61,709 nucleotides of DNA, from positions 1-61,709 of IMG/VR virus record IMGVR_UViG_3300047480_000376; one strand, written 5' to 3'. This DNA comes from a virus. The notes beneath the pieces were generated by a model. It did not search any database, was not told the DNA's origin, and worked only from the letters and a program-made list of their open reading frames with translations. Below, piece after piece: positions 8,327-14,423 of the stretch (within the stretch, counting starts at the first letter, position 1; every line of letters begins with the position of its first letter). The translations under genes and the position numbers were made by a program.

Positions 8327-8355
8327 ATTATACCACAACAAGTTTAAAAAGTAAA
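8327..8355 (-). promoter_or_regulatory. Sigma70-type promoter of gp43, abutting the start codon
   Basis: Minus strand: TTTACT at 8355-8350, a 17-base spacer ending TGTGG, then TATAAT at 8332-8327. The gp43 ATG is at 8320-8318, so the expected transcription start falls on or next to the A of the ATG. Confidence 0.8.
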
Positions 8356-8643
8356 CTATCGTGGCATAACATTAGCGATCTGGATTCCTGCTCCAAATAA
8401 TTTGCTGTAATTGTTTCGCATCTCAACAGAAGGTTCGTATTCTAAAACGACTTTATCTTTGCTGAGTTTGATTGTACCATCGGCGAATGGTAAGAATGGG
8501 ATGAGTCCAACGCCAAATGAATTACTTTGTCCCTGTGGGATTAGGTGAATGGCTGCTGGATCTTTAATATTGATGCCGTGTTGATCTTCCGCTGCATCGC
8601 AGATGATATCATGGCCGTTTGAGAGTTGATAGCACTTAATCAT
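8356..8643 (-). CDS. Sm/Hfq-like small beta-barrel protein
   Basis: A 95-residue protein beginning with a strand-turn pattern YQLSNGHDIICDAAEDQHG and a following KDPAAIHLIPQ block. This is the layout of small Sm-like phage proteins (a short loop NGxxI, then a DP or NP turn). A second protein with the same layout is encoded at 23772-24182. The C-terminal part (MRNNYSKLFGAGIQIANV) is helical. It is transcribed just ahead of gp43 and overlaps its upstream neighbour by eight bases. RNA binding is suggested by the family resemblance only; no experiment or alignment supports it here. Confidence 0.6.
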   Translation of the reverse strand: MIKCYQLSNGHDIICDAAEDQHGINIKDPAAIHLIPQGQSNSFGVGLIPFLPFADGTIKLSKDKVVLEYEPSVEMRNNYSKLFGAGIQIANVMPR

Positions 8644-8842
8644 TTATTCCGCCTTTTTCAATAATATACTCAATTAATAAATTTACTTCTTTCACGTCGT
8701 TTAACCATTGCATGGTGAAGTCACCATTCATTTCGTTAAACATGATCACTAGGATTTTATCATTCATCTGACTGGCTTTGATTAGCCACTCACCGAGCTG
8801 AACGCAATCCATAGTTAGCATTTTATTTGTTTTATCTTTCAT
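8636..8842 (-). CDS. Hypothetical protein, 68 residues
   Basis: A small protein of unknown function with an amphipathic middle (CVQLGEWLIKASQMNDKILVIMFNEMNG) and a C-terminal VNLLIEYIIEKGG. The first ATG at 8842 lies five bases from a late-promoter box, which would leave no leader; the internal ATG at 8821 is an alternative start. Neither has a good Shine-Dalgarno. It overlaps the Sm-like gene by eight bases, so it is probably a genuine part of this operon. Confidence 0.5.
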   Translation of the reverse strand: MKDKTNKMLTMDCVQLGEWLIKASQMNDKILVIMFNEMNGDFTMQWLNDVKEVNLLIEYIIEKGGIND

Positions 8843-8847
8843 AAACT

Positions 8848-8855
8848 TATTTATA
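8848..8855 (-). promoter_or_regulatory. T4-type late promoter box (TATAAATA)
   Basis: A perfect TATAAATA on the minus strand, placed between a terminator and the 8636-8842 gene. It would let gp55 RNA polymerase read the Sm-like gene and gp43 late in infection. Confidence 0.6.
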
Positions 8856-8860
8856 GAAGA

Positions 8861-8884
8861 TAAAACGGGGGGAAAATCCCCCCG
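8861..8884 (-). terminator. Rho-independent terminator after the 30-residue ORF
   Basis: On the minus strand, a stem of C plus six G pairs with six C plus G around a five-base loop (8884-8866), followed at once by TTTT. It ends the RegA-Hsp20 transcript just before a late promoter. Confidence 0.8.
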
Positions 8885-8890
8885 AACTGA

Positions 8891-8983
8891 TTAGTTTTTA
8901 ACTGGTTGTGGTGTCTTCGGTGGAACACCGTTGACCCAATCCCAATCATCATCAGTCATTGGAACCCAGTTATTTACTTGCAT
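8891..8983 (-). CDS. 30-residue conserved-looking small protein
   Basis: A tiny ORF, starting MQVNNWVPMTDDDWDWVNG and ending PPKTPQPVKN. It has a good Shine-Dalgarno (GCAGGAG eight bases before the ATG) and overlaps the previous small gene by ten bases. A terminator follows directly. The repeated acidic-Trp pattern recalls short proteins of unknown function in marine T4-like phages. Its placement between a strong ribosome site and a terminator argues for expression. Confidence 0.6.
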   Translation of the reverse strand: MQVNNWVPMTDDDWDWVNGVPPKTPQPVKN

Positions 8984-9108
8984 TTGTCGTACTCCTGCAT
9001 GAGCTGAACGGCCTTTTCTCGATTGCCGTTACGAGCAGCATTTGCAGCAGCACGTGCGTAACCGAAACCCTTCATAACAAGATAAACGTTTCGGAGAAAT
9101 TTTTTCAT
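8974..9108 (-). CDS. 44-residue basic small protein
   Basis: A short ORF starting MKKFLRNVYLVMKGFGYARA and continuing with an Ala/Arg/Asn-rich helix (AAANAARNGNREKAVQLMQEY). The ATG overlaps the Hsp20 stop codon (ATGA/TAATG type) and is preceded by GAGGAGA, a strong Shine-Dalgarno. Its amphipathic, basic N-terminus could bind membrane or nucleic acid. No function is assigned. Translation is likely coupled to Hsp20. Confidence 0.65.
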   Translation of the reverse strand: MKKFLRNVYLVMKGFGYARAAANAARNGNREKAVQLMQEYDKCK

Positions 9109-9614
9109 TATTTCTCCTCAGCTAAAAATTCTTTCTTGGACTTCTTTGAAGAATCTTTAACTTCGATCTTTTTTACAGATGAAACTTCTACCATCTTGTC
9201 TAAGGCAACCTTCAACATACCATTTACAATTTCAGCAGATTCGACTTCGATCTTGTCTGCTAATGCAAATGTACGTGTGAAAGCACGGTTCGCGATTCCT
9301 TTGAATAAGAATTCTGCGTTCTCAGCATCATCGCTTGTCTTACCAGTGATAGTAAGCTTATTACCATCAAGAGTAATATCGATATCAGATTGAGAGAAAC
9401 CTGCAACAGCCATCTCGATAGAGTACTTGTTGTCAGATACTTTCTTGATATTGAATGGAGGATATGCTGGAATGTTCTTAGATAGTTCTTGAGACAACTT
9501 AGCCATACGGTCAAATTGTTCATCGAAACCAACGAAGAACTTATCGAAGTCTTTTGAAGATACATTCAAAACTTCGAAAGGTTTTTGGAAAAAGTCTTTT
9601 ACTAATGCGTTCAT
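9108..9614 (-). CDS. hsp20: Small heat-shock protein (Hsp20/alpha-crystallin)
   Basis: A 168-residue protein. The alpha-crystallin domain runs from about residue 50 to 140: YPPFNIKKVSDNKYSIEMAVAGF, then DIDITLDGNKLTITGK, and FLFKGIANRAFTRTFALAD, closing with IVNGMLKVAL. The last corresponds to the NGxLxI core strand. The charged C-terminus (KKSKKEFLAEEK) replaces the usual IxI tail motif. Hsp20 genes are common in marine T4-like phages and are thought to act as holding chaperones during infection or capsid assembly. It has a long structured leader and the Shine-Dalgarno AGGAG. Confidence 0.95.
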   Translation of the reverse strand: MNALVKDFFQKPFEVLNVSSKDFDKFFVGFDEQFDRMAKLSQELSKNIPAYPPFNIKKVSDNKYSIEMAVAGFSQSDIDITLDGNKLTITGKTSDDAENAEFLFKGIANRAFTRTFALADKIEVESAEIVNGMLKVALDKMVEVSSVKKIEVKDSSKKSKKEFLAEEK

Positions 9615-9732
9615 GTTTTAGCTCCTATTAAGCGAGTTAAGTTAATAAATTGTCCTCTACCCATAAGGCGTAGAGTGAGGTGTTTATGGTGCTGGCACAC
9701 CCTCAAAGCCAGTTCCCATCCCGATTGGGGAT
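9615..9732 (-). other. Structured 118-base leader between RegA and Hsp20
   Basis: No ORF is present. On the minus strand there are at least three possible hairpins: CCC-AATC-GGG near the RegA stop, CTGGC...GCCAG around the middle, and CTCTAC..CC-TTAT-GG-GTAGAG. The region ends in TAATAGGAGCTAAAAC before the Hsp20 ATG. It may be an RNA thermometer or a RegA-related control region. No tRNA cloverleaf or terminator T-run is seen. Confidence 0.4.
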
Positions 9733-10158
9733 TTAGAATTCTTTACGTGTGTTACCTATGTTATACTTTGGACATAGTTCCCACTCATCGCGTTCCTTAA
9801 ATGACAATACTTTGATCTGTCTTAAAGGAGCACGATCTTTGGCTTGTTCGTTATTATTTATAGTCAACAAGCCCCAATCCGATAACAAGATAGCAATCGT
9901 GTTACGTCTTTGGATATCGTTTTCTGTAATGGTTGACGGTTTGCCATCCAATACAAATAATTCTTTAAAATGTACTATGAAATATCGGCCCTGTTTATGT
10001 AGTATATGACAAGACTGATATAGCTTTTTGTCTTTGCGAGATGCAACACCAATACGTGTCAGTGTCTCTCTTACTTTTAAGAAGTCATCTGGCTCGTTTA
10101 GCGTAACTTCCAGCATGGATGCTGGTGTCCACTCGACGCTCTTTTCGTTATTTTCCAC
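9733..10158 (-). CDS. regA: RegA translational repressor
   Basis: A 141-residue protein that I can align to T4 RegA by eye: EPDDFLKVRETLTRIGVAS, LYQSCHILHKQGRYFIVHFKELF, RRNTIAILLSDWGLL, and a C-terminal SFKERDEWELCPKYNIGN. It has about 15 extra N-terminal residues (MENNEKSVEWTPASM) and a small C-terminal extension. RegA binds early phage mRNAs at the initiation region and represses their translation, including genes 44, 62 and 45 in T4. Gene order 44-62-regA-43 is as in T4, with other genes inserted. It overlaps gp62 by 11 bases. Confidence 0.95.
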   Translation of the reverse strand: MENNEKSVEWTPASMLEVTLNEPDDFLKVRETLTRIGVASRKDKKLYQSCHILHKQGRYFIVHFKELFVLDGKPSTITENDIQRRNTIAILLSDWGLLTINNNEQAKDRAPLRQIKVLSFKERDEWELCPKYNIGNTRKEF

Positions 10159-10522
10159 CTTTGAATACCCTTTGTCTCAATTGTCCCATTTGTTCGCCAT
10201 TGAGTAAGGGTAATGCTTGTCGAGCTTTCTCGTTGCTGTAGCCATAATACTCTTTGACGACTTCCAAATCATCAGAAGATAAAGGCTTAACCCATTTGGC
10301 AAACCTCTTTTTCTTCCTAACTGTATTTATAAGAAAGTCGTTTTGAAGCTTTTTGTCAAGATGATGTCTTTGGTTCATCTCGTTGGCTAACAAAACTGTG
10401 TCATAGTGATATGACAAAGACCTATTAATCATAAATGGATTATAAGCTTTTTCAGAAGCTTCATCTACAATCAAATTCTGTTTGCTATCACATATAGCAT
10501 TTACATAATCAAATGGATTCAT
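10148..10522 (-). CDS. 62: Clamp-loader small subunit (T4 gp62)
   Basis: A 124-residue protein. Features typical of the marine T4-like gp62 are MNPFDYVNAI at the start, YNPFMINRSLSYHYDTVLLANEMNQ, DFLINTVRKKKRFAKWVK, and a C-terminal EVVKEYYGYSNEKARQALPLL. The ATG at 10522 overlaps the upstream stop (TGATG); an in-frame TTG six bases earlier is less likely. gp62 joins four gp44 subunits to load the gp45 clamp. It is shorter than T4 gp62 (187 residues), as in cyanophages. In T4 it follows gp44 directly; here four genes intervene. Confidence 0.9.
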   Translation of the reverse strand: MNPFDYVNAICDSKQNLIVDEASEKAYNPFMINRSLSYHYDTVLLANEMNQRHHLDKKLQNDFLINTVRKKKRFAKWVKPLSSDDLEVVKEYYGYSNEKARQALPLLNGEQMGQLRQRVFKGGK

Positions 10523-10731
10523 CACCAATGCCTAATAACACCTGCAATAATAAAAATATTTGTAATAATATAAGAAGCCACAATAAGAGTACGTACGATT
10601 GCGACTCTGTCTGCCTCTTCATTATTAGTACTAGCCTTTTCGCCCAATGCTTTCGCCCATATTCTCCAGCATTTGGTCGTTTTCCCAAGTTTTGGCAGCA
10701 TACTCAGCATCTTCTTTCTTTTTAAAAACAC
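10522..10731 (-). CDS. Small membrane protein upstream of gp62
   Basis: The convincing part is the C-terminal 45 residues: WAKALGEKASTNNEEADRVAIVRT, then a single hydrophobic segment (LIVASYIITNIFIIAGVI) and HW. This pattern is familiar from short membrane proteins next to gp62 in marine T4-like phages. The start is uncertain. The first ATG (10731) reads through about 100 bases of the upstream gene in another frame, and the ATG at 10698 is also possible. Its stop overlaps the gp62 ATG (TGATG), supporting coupled translation. The function is unknown. Confidence 0.65.
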   Translation of the reverse strand: MFLKRKKMLSMLPKLGKTTKCWRIWAKALGEKASTNNEEADRVAIVRTLIVASYIITNIFIIAGVIRHW

Positions 10732-10831
10732 CTACCGCATCTATACCTTCTCTAGCAGTATCTAAAAAGTCTACAAACCAGAACTCTTCTTTATTATACA
10801 CTCTTGCACTCAACATGTACATAGCCCTCAA
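10631..10831 (-). CDS. Hypothetical protein, 66 residues
   Basis: A small protein with the pattern SARVYNKEEFWFVDFLDTAREGIDAVGVFKKKEDAEYAAKTWEND. The alternation of strands with VGVFKKKEDAEYAAK resembles a small RNA- or protein-binding module whose last helix starts with a DAE turn. It lies between the asparagine-synthetase-like gene (four-base overlap) and the small membrane protein. No function is assigned. The next gene overlaps its 3' half in another frame, so one of the two starts may be later than shown. Confidence 0.55.
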   Translation of the reverse strand: MRAMYMLSARVYNKEEFWFVDFLDTAREGIDAVGVFKKKEDAEYAAKTWENDQMLENMGESIGRKG

Positions 10832-11949
10832 ATAAAATCGTTATCATCTTCCCAAATATTCTCTGGATATTCATTCATGTAAAACTGCCATCCAGGACCT
10901 ATAGCTTTTGCAATAGGTTTAGTAGAAACAACACTAATCAAGCTTCCTAGCTTTAATTTGTTATCTCTATAATCTGCGTCACCATTAAAATCATATATGA
11001 TGTCTTTGCATATGTACTTATAACTTGCCCAAGTATCTTTAATTAACTTGTCTGTATTATTCATAGTCCATAACTGCATCTCAGGTGTACCGAAGAATAT
11101 GAAATAATTATCTTCTGGTTTAACAGTTGATTGATACTTAGCATCAGTGTATGCAACTGATCTGGCATAAACTGACTGCCACTTAAGAGCAAAGTTAATC
11201 CACCAAAAATAATGATATACAGTTTTTATTTCTATAGGACTTGCAGCAACTACTTTATTTAGTACGTTCGTAATCTTTTGACTAGCTTCTTCATCTTTGA
11301 TTTGTTCCATAAACAAACCGCTAATGATTTCGGAAGTAGGTTCATGGAAAATAAATCCAGCACCTTTAGATTTGAATATATTACCAGATACAGCAGATCC
11401 AAATAATTGATCTCCGCCTTCTCCATTAACCATTACATACTTATCATTACCTAAGAAGGCGTGGAATAAGTAACTGCTTTCTATCTTAAACTTCTTTATG
11501 ATATGTTCGTGATAGAATTTATAGTTTTCTGCAATGCTATATTCGTTTAATAAAACGATTATATTTTCTTTTAGTTCTGTATCTGTAGCAACTTTAAGTA
11601 AACTAACCAATATAAGTGTACTATCAACCCCGCCACTATACATTATTACCAACTTTCTATTGGTATTTTTTGCGTGGTCGATTAATTGCCTTGCGCGATG
11701 CTGACATAGTTCATCAAAACTATAGTCTACTGGTACTAAGTCTGGTAGTTTACACTCATCAATAAGCTTTGTCTTAATAGGAAACTTAACGCTGGATACT
11801 CTATCAGTTATGCTAAAGTTTGCCGCAAAGAACGAAAACATATGCCTGAATGTTTTAAATCCAGGACGATCAATATATTGTTTATAACTGCTTCCTCTAG
11901 CGTGGAAGATATCGACACTGTTGTACCAAATAATCTTAGAGTCTGCCAT
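10828..11949 (-). CDS. Asparagine-synthetase-like ATP-pyrophosphatase (no glutaminase domain)
   Basis: A 373-residue protein. YSGGVDST at 104-111 is the PP-loop of the adenine-nucleotide alpha-hydrolase fold, and NGEGGDQLFGS at 175-185 is the GEGxDE/L-type motif of asparagine synthetase C-terminal domains. The N-terminal Ntn amidotransferase domain (Cys2) is absent: the first 90 residues do not look like it. The family forms an acyl-adenylate and then an amide bond, so possible substrates are an amino acid, peptide or nucleotide-linked acid. It lies between clamp-loader genes 44 and 62, which are adjacent in T4. Its partner gene is just upstream, with a 14-base overlap. Function is unknown beyond this chemistry. 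Confidence 0.8.
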   Translation of the reverse strand: MADSKIIWYNSVDIFHARGSSYKQYIDRPGFKTFRHMFSFFAANFSITDRVSSVKFPIKTKLIDECKLPDLVPVDYSFDELCQHRARQLIDHAKNTNRKLVIMYSGGVDSTLILVSLLKVATDTELKENIIVLLNEYSIAENYKFYHEHIIKKFKIESSYLFHAFLGNDKYVMVNGEGGDQLFGSAVSGNIFKSKGAGFIFHEPTSEIISGLFMEQIKDEEASQKITNVLNKVVAASPIEIKTVYHYFWWINFALKWQSVYARSVAYTDAKYQSTVKPEDNYFIFFGTPEMQLWTMNNTDKLIKDTWASYKYICKDIIYDFNGDADYRDNKLKLGSLISVVSTKPIAKAIGPGWQFYMNEYPENIWEDDNDFI

Positions 11950-12658
11950 AGATTTCGCCTTCTGTATAGAATCGATTAATGATTCCGTCCAAATCCTCTA
12001 ATTTTTCACAAGCCTTTATTTCTCGTGTGTATTTGATACGAATAGTTTCAGTGTTACTCAATCTAGTTTTAAAAATCTTATTCTTAAAGATGATCTCTTC
12101 AGCTGCAGTCTTAATGTCTACATTTTGCAAGTTAGCGTAGTCATTAACTAAAGGCCATTGCCATGGATCATCTAAATCTTCTGCGCTCGCTTTGCTAATT
12201 TCTACAGCTTCATCATACTTCAGTTGATATACAGCATCTTGCATATGAATAGAATTCATGATAGGACGTCTGTAATGCAAGATACGCTGATACATCTCGT
12301 CGAGCACGGCAGCCTTCTCAATCATCAAACAAAAGCTATACAGTTCTTCTTCACTAAAGTCATCTTCAGTTAAAACCCATTTATTTGTTGTATCATCCCA
12401 TTTGCACAGATATGCCTGTTTGACTGAACAACCTGCTGGCAAAACTGAGTAGCCTTGATAATTTTGCCAATATCTAGCAACTGTGTTGACCTTCGTTTCG
12501 TTTAGTGTATTAACAGTAGATATCCATGGACTAAAACAAACGATCCTAAAAGATCCCGGATCATAAACTAAATGCATAGCTTTAGGATTACCTAAGATAC
12601 GGTAATTCTTTACATGGCTTTTATATGTGACTTTTTTTCTGAATTCTTCTAATGTCAT
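11936..12658 (-). CDS. Hypothetical protein encoded before the asparagine-synthetase-like gene
   Basis: A 240-residue protein I do not recognise. The N-terminal half has beta features (MHLVYDPGSFRIVCFSPWIS), and the C-terminal half is helical: YDEAVEISKASAEDLDDPWQWPLVNDYANLQN, then AAEEIIFKNKIFKTRLSNTETIRIKYTREIKAC. The second block vaguely recalls tail-fibre-assembly or DUF4376-type helical domains, but this is weak. It overlaps the asparagine-synthetase-like gene by 14 bases and begins the insertion after gp44. A late promoter and a short hairpin (12670-12686) precede it, followed by AAGGTAAC as ribosome site. It is probably functionally paired with its neighbour. Confidence 0.65.
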   Translation of the reverse strand: MTLEEFRKKVTYKSHVKNYRILGNPKAMHLVYDPGSFRIVCFSPWISTVNTLNETKVNTVARYWQNYQGYSVLPAGCSVKQAYLCKWDDTTNKWVLTEDDFSEEELYSFCLMIEKAAVLDEMYQRILHYRRPIMNSIHMQDAVYQLKYDEAVEISKASAEDLDDPWQWPLVNDYANLQNVDIKTAAEEIIFKNKIFKTRLSNTETIRIKYTREIKACEKLEDLDGIINRFYTEGEIYGRL

Positions 12659-12685
12659 AGTGTTACCTTAGAGGTGTTATACCTC

Positions 12686-12693
12686 TATTTATA
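12686..12693 (-). promoter_or_regulatory. T4-type late promoter box, 27 bases before the 11936-12658 gene
   Basis: A perfect TATAAATA on the minus strand, immediately after the gp44 stop. A short hairpin (AGAGGT...ACCTCT, 12670-12686) overlaps its end and forms the leader. It gives the inserted pair late expression separate from gp44. Confidence 0.65.
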
Positions 12694-13632
12694 TCACTTA
12701 AATTCAGCGTTTGCCATAACTTCAGTCATACAAGCTACCACGTTTAGTTCATGGTCTGCCACAAAGGCATTCTTGTACTGATAGTCGGCTAGGATAATAA
12801 TCACTTGAGGGATGGACTGAGGTTGTAGGTTCTCAGCCAAAGCATCATACACCTTCCTAAAGATTGCGTGTGGTTCTGTGTCAATGTTGTTGACAACCCA
12901 CTCGCGCATTCCTTTGAAGTTCTTGGCTTTAAGTGCTGACATCAAGTCATTGATAGACTTGTCTGACAGAGTTACTAAGATACCTTCATCGATACCGCCA
13001 CTGATACTATAACGTTGAGCTTCATTAAGAACACGTCTCCAATCTGGAGCATGCTTCATGATTAGTTCAGCGAGTACAGCTTCTTCATATGTGATGGATT
13101 CCGCGTTTAGAATATCCTTCAAACGAGTCATGAACTGACCACAAAGTTGAGCAAGCATCTTCTTGTCAAACTTAAAGTCAATCACACCACAACGAGAGTG
13201 GAGTGGTTCAATGATACGATTCTTGAAGTTACATGTGAGGATGAATCTACAGTTGTTAGCAAACTCTTCGATGAAACCACGAAGAGCTGGTTGAGTAGAC
13301 TGAGGGTTTAGATAGTCAGCTTCGTCTAGGATAACACACTTGTATCCACCAGCCAATGAGACTGTAGAAGCGAATTGCCGGATCTTTGTACGAAGAGTGT
13401 CAATGTTACCTTCTTCAGATCCGTTAATAACGATGTAGTCGATACCAAGTTGCTCACATAGTGCTCGAGCAACAGTAGTCTTGCCAAGACCAGCTGTACC
13501 AGTAAACATCAGGTTGGGAAGTTCACCGTTATCTACGATCTGTTGAAATGTATCTTTGAGTTGTTTCGGAAGGATACAATCAGCGATCTTCTTAGGACGA
13601 TACTTTTCTACCCACAAAAATTGGTCTTGCAT
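12694..13632 (-). CDS. 44: Clamp-loader large subunit (T4 gp44)
   Basis: A 312-residue AAA+ ATPase (T4: 319). Walker A is GTAGLGKTT at 45-53, Walker B is VILDEADYL around 100-108, and the SRC sensor/arginine-finger motif lies at 146-148. The opening LWVEKYRPKKIADCILP is typical. gp44 forms the ATPase ring that opens and loads the gp45 clamp with gp62. It has its own sigma70-type promoter and the Shine-Dalgarno GGAG seven bases before the ATG. Loss of direct contact with gp62 through the inserted genes is unusual for T4-like replication operons. Confidence 0.97.
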   Translation of the reverse strand: MQDQFLWVEKYRPKKIADCILPKQLKDTFQQIVDNGELPNLMFTGTAGLGKTTVARALCEQLGIDYIVINGSEEGNIDTLRTKIRQFASTVSLAGGYKCVILDEADYLNPQSTQPALRGFIEEFANNCRFILTCNFKNRIIEPLHSRCGVIDFKFDKKMLAQLCGQFMTRLKDILNAESITYEEAVLAELIMKHAPDWRRVLNEAQRYSISGGIDEGILVTLSDKSINDLMSALKAKNFKGMREWVVNNIDTEPHAIFRKVYDALAENLQPQSIPQVIIILADYQYKNAFVADHELNVVACMTEVMANAEFK

Positions 13633-13656
13633 TCAAAAACTCCATCATAAAATTAT

Positions 13657-13686
13657 ATTATACCACAAATCAAGCGTCAATGGAAA
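13657..13686 (-). promoter_or_regulatory. Sigma70-type promoter of gp44 (weak -35, extended -10)
   Basis: Minus strand: TATAAT at 13662-13657 preceded by TGTGG. The -35 is poor (TTTCCA with an 18-base spacer, or TTCCAT with 17). The TGn extension may compensate. The -35 overlaps the end of the Tat-signal gene. Confidence 0.65.
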
Positions 13687-14008
13687 CTCTTTTCCAAGAG
13701 TCGCCTACTTTGATCCATAGTCTATCATCTTTGCCGACTGCAAGAGAAACCTGATTAGTTATCTGAGGGTTCGGATGAAACACAAAGTTGCCATTACCTT
13801 TAGGAGCTTCAGCTGCTTTTTCTTCAGCGGTCCTATTGTCACCAGCCAACGTGAGAGTTGTATTTGGTTCTGGTGCTAGGTGAGAGATGTCTTCTGCTTG
13901 TTGTTTCTTTTCAACGACCTCAACAGTAAGTTTGGCTGCACCCAATCCAGCAGCCAAACCACCGATAACTCCCGCGCCGCTTAAAAACTTACGACGTAAG
14001 GGATTCAT
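13670..14008 (-). CDS. Tat-signal-bearing small protein
   Basis: A 112-residue protein whose N-terminus, MNPLRRKFLSGAG followed by VIGGLAAGLGAAK, is a textbook twin-arginine signal: RRKFL at 5-9, a hydrophobic stretch of about 16 small residues, then a polar region. The rest is low-complexity (TAEEKAAEAPKGNG), ending in strands SLAVGKDDRLWIKVGDSWKRVSI. This suggests an exported or membrane-anchored product, unusual for a phage replication operon. There is no obvious signal-peptidase AxA cleavage site, so it may remain anchored. It has a good Shine-Dalgarno (AGAGGAAC) and overlaps the DsbA-like gene by 20 bases. Alternatively the RR may be a coincidence in a transmembrane anchor. Confidence 0.75.
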   Translation of the reverse strand: MNPLRRKFLSGAGVIGGLAAGLGAAKLTVEVVEKKQQAEDISHLAPEPNTTLTLAGDNRTAEEKAAEAPKGNGNFVFHPNPQITNQVSLAVGKDDRLWIKVGDSWKRVSIDA

Positions 14009-14249
14009 ATAGTTCCTCTACTTCAGCTTGTTCATCTTTGACTTGCTGGAAGTTTTGCTTGTGGTAGATCTTTGCAAGAGTACGCACATACTTTGGAGGA
14101 AGCTCATACTTATCTTTGACTTCTTTTAATGTTTCACTGATTAGATCTCGTTCAGCTTCAATGCGTGTCATTGAATTAGAGATTTCTACGATAGCATCGT
14201 AGACGCCTTTACGATCTGCTGGATTACTGAGCTTGTTGATTAGACTCAT
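13989..14249 (-). CDS. dsbA: DsbA-like double-stranded DNA-binding protein (T4 late-transcription factor)
   Basis: An 86-residue, mainly helical protein resembling T4 DsbA (89 residues): the C-terminal half KDKYELPPKYVRTLAKIYHKQNFQQVKDEQAEVEELYESL lines up in pattern with T4 (a K-E-L...LYHK...E.EEV.ELY arrangement). T4 DsbA binds late-promoter regions. It sits near gp45 and two late promoters that need gp55, gp33 and gp45, so a late-transcription role is sensible but inferred. It overlaps both neighbours by 20-26 bases. Confidence 0.55.
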   Translation of the reverse strand: MSLINKLSNPADRKGVYDAIVEISNSMTRIEAERDLISETLKEVKDKYELPPKYVRTLAKIYHKQNFQQVKDEQAEVEELYESLTS

Positions 14250-14421
14250 CTTTTGTTTCTCCTGTTGGGGTTCCTTCTACTGGCTTAGAGTTAGCTTTTA
14301 CGAACTCAATGATTCGTTCACGCACTTCGCCAACAGTCTTTAAATCTGCACCTTTGAATACGCCTTTCTCAGATGCTAAATCGATGATTTGTACTACTAC
14401 TTGTAGATCAGTTAATCTCAT
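14224..14421 (-). CDS. Conserved small phage protein following gp45
   Basis: A 65-residue protein: MRLTDLQVVVQIIDLASEKG, then GADLKTVGEVRERIIEFV and a polar Gln/Glu tail. The helical core (VxQxIDLAS, then a KGxxxVG turn) matches small proteins of unknown function encoded next to gp45 or gp44 in marine T4-like phages. Its position after the clamp gene could hold a gp33-like co-activator, yet there is no clear gp33 motif, so this is not claimed. The ATG follows the gp45 stop by two bases. Confidence 0.6.
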   Translation of the reverse strand: MRLTDLQVVVQIIDLASEKGVFKGADLKTVGEVRERIIEFVKANSKPVEGTPTGETKDESNQQAQ

Positions 14422-14423
14422 TA

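Noticed and set aside
8959-9393. A 144-codon plus-strand ORF
   Set aside because: Antisense to Hsp20 and to two small ORFs that have good ribosome sites.
9615-9732. Possible tRNA in the Hsp20 leader
   Set aside because: The hairpins do not form a cloverleaf and there is no T-loop (GGTTCGA-like) or acceptor pairing.
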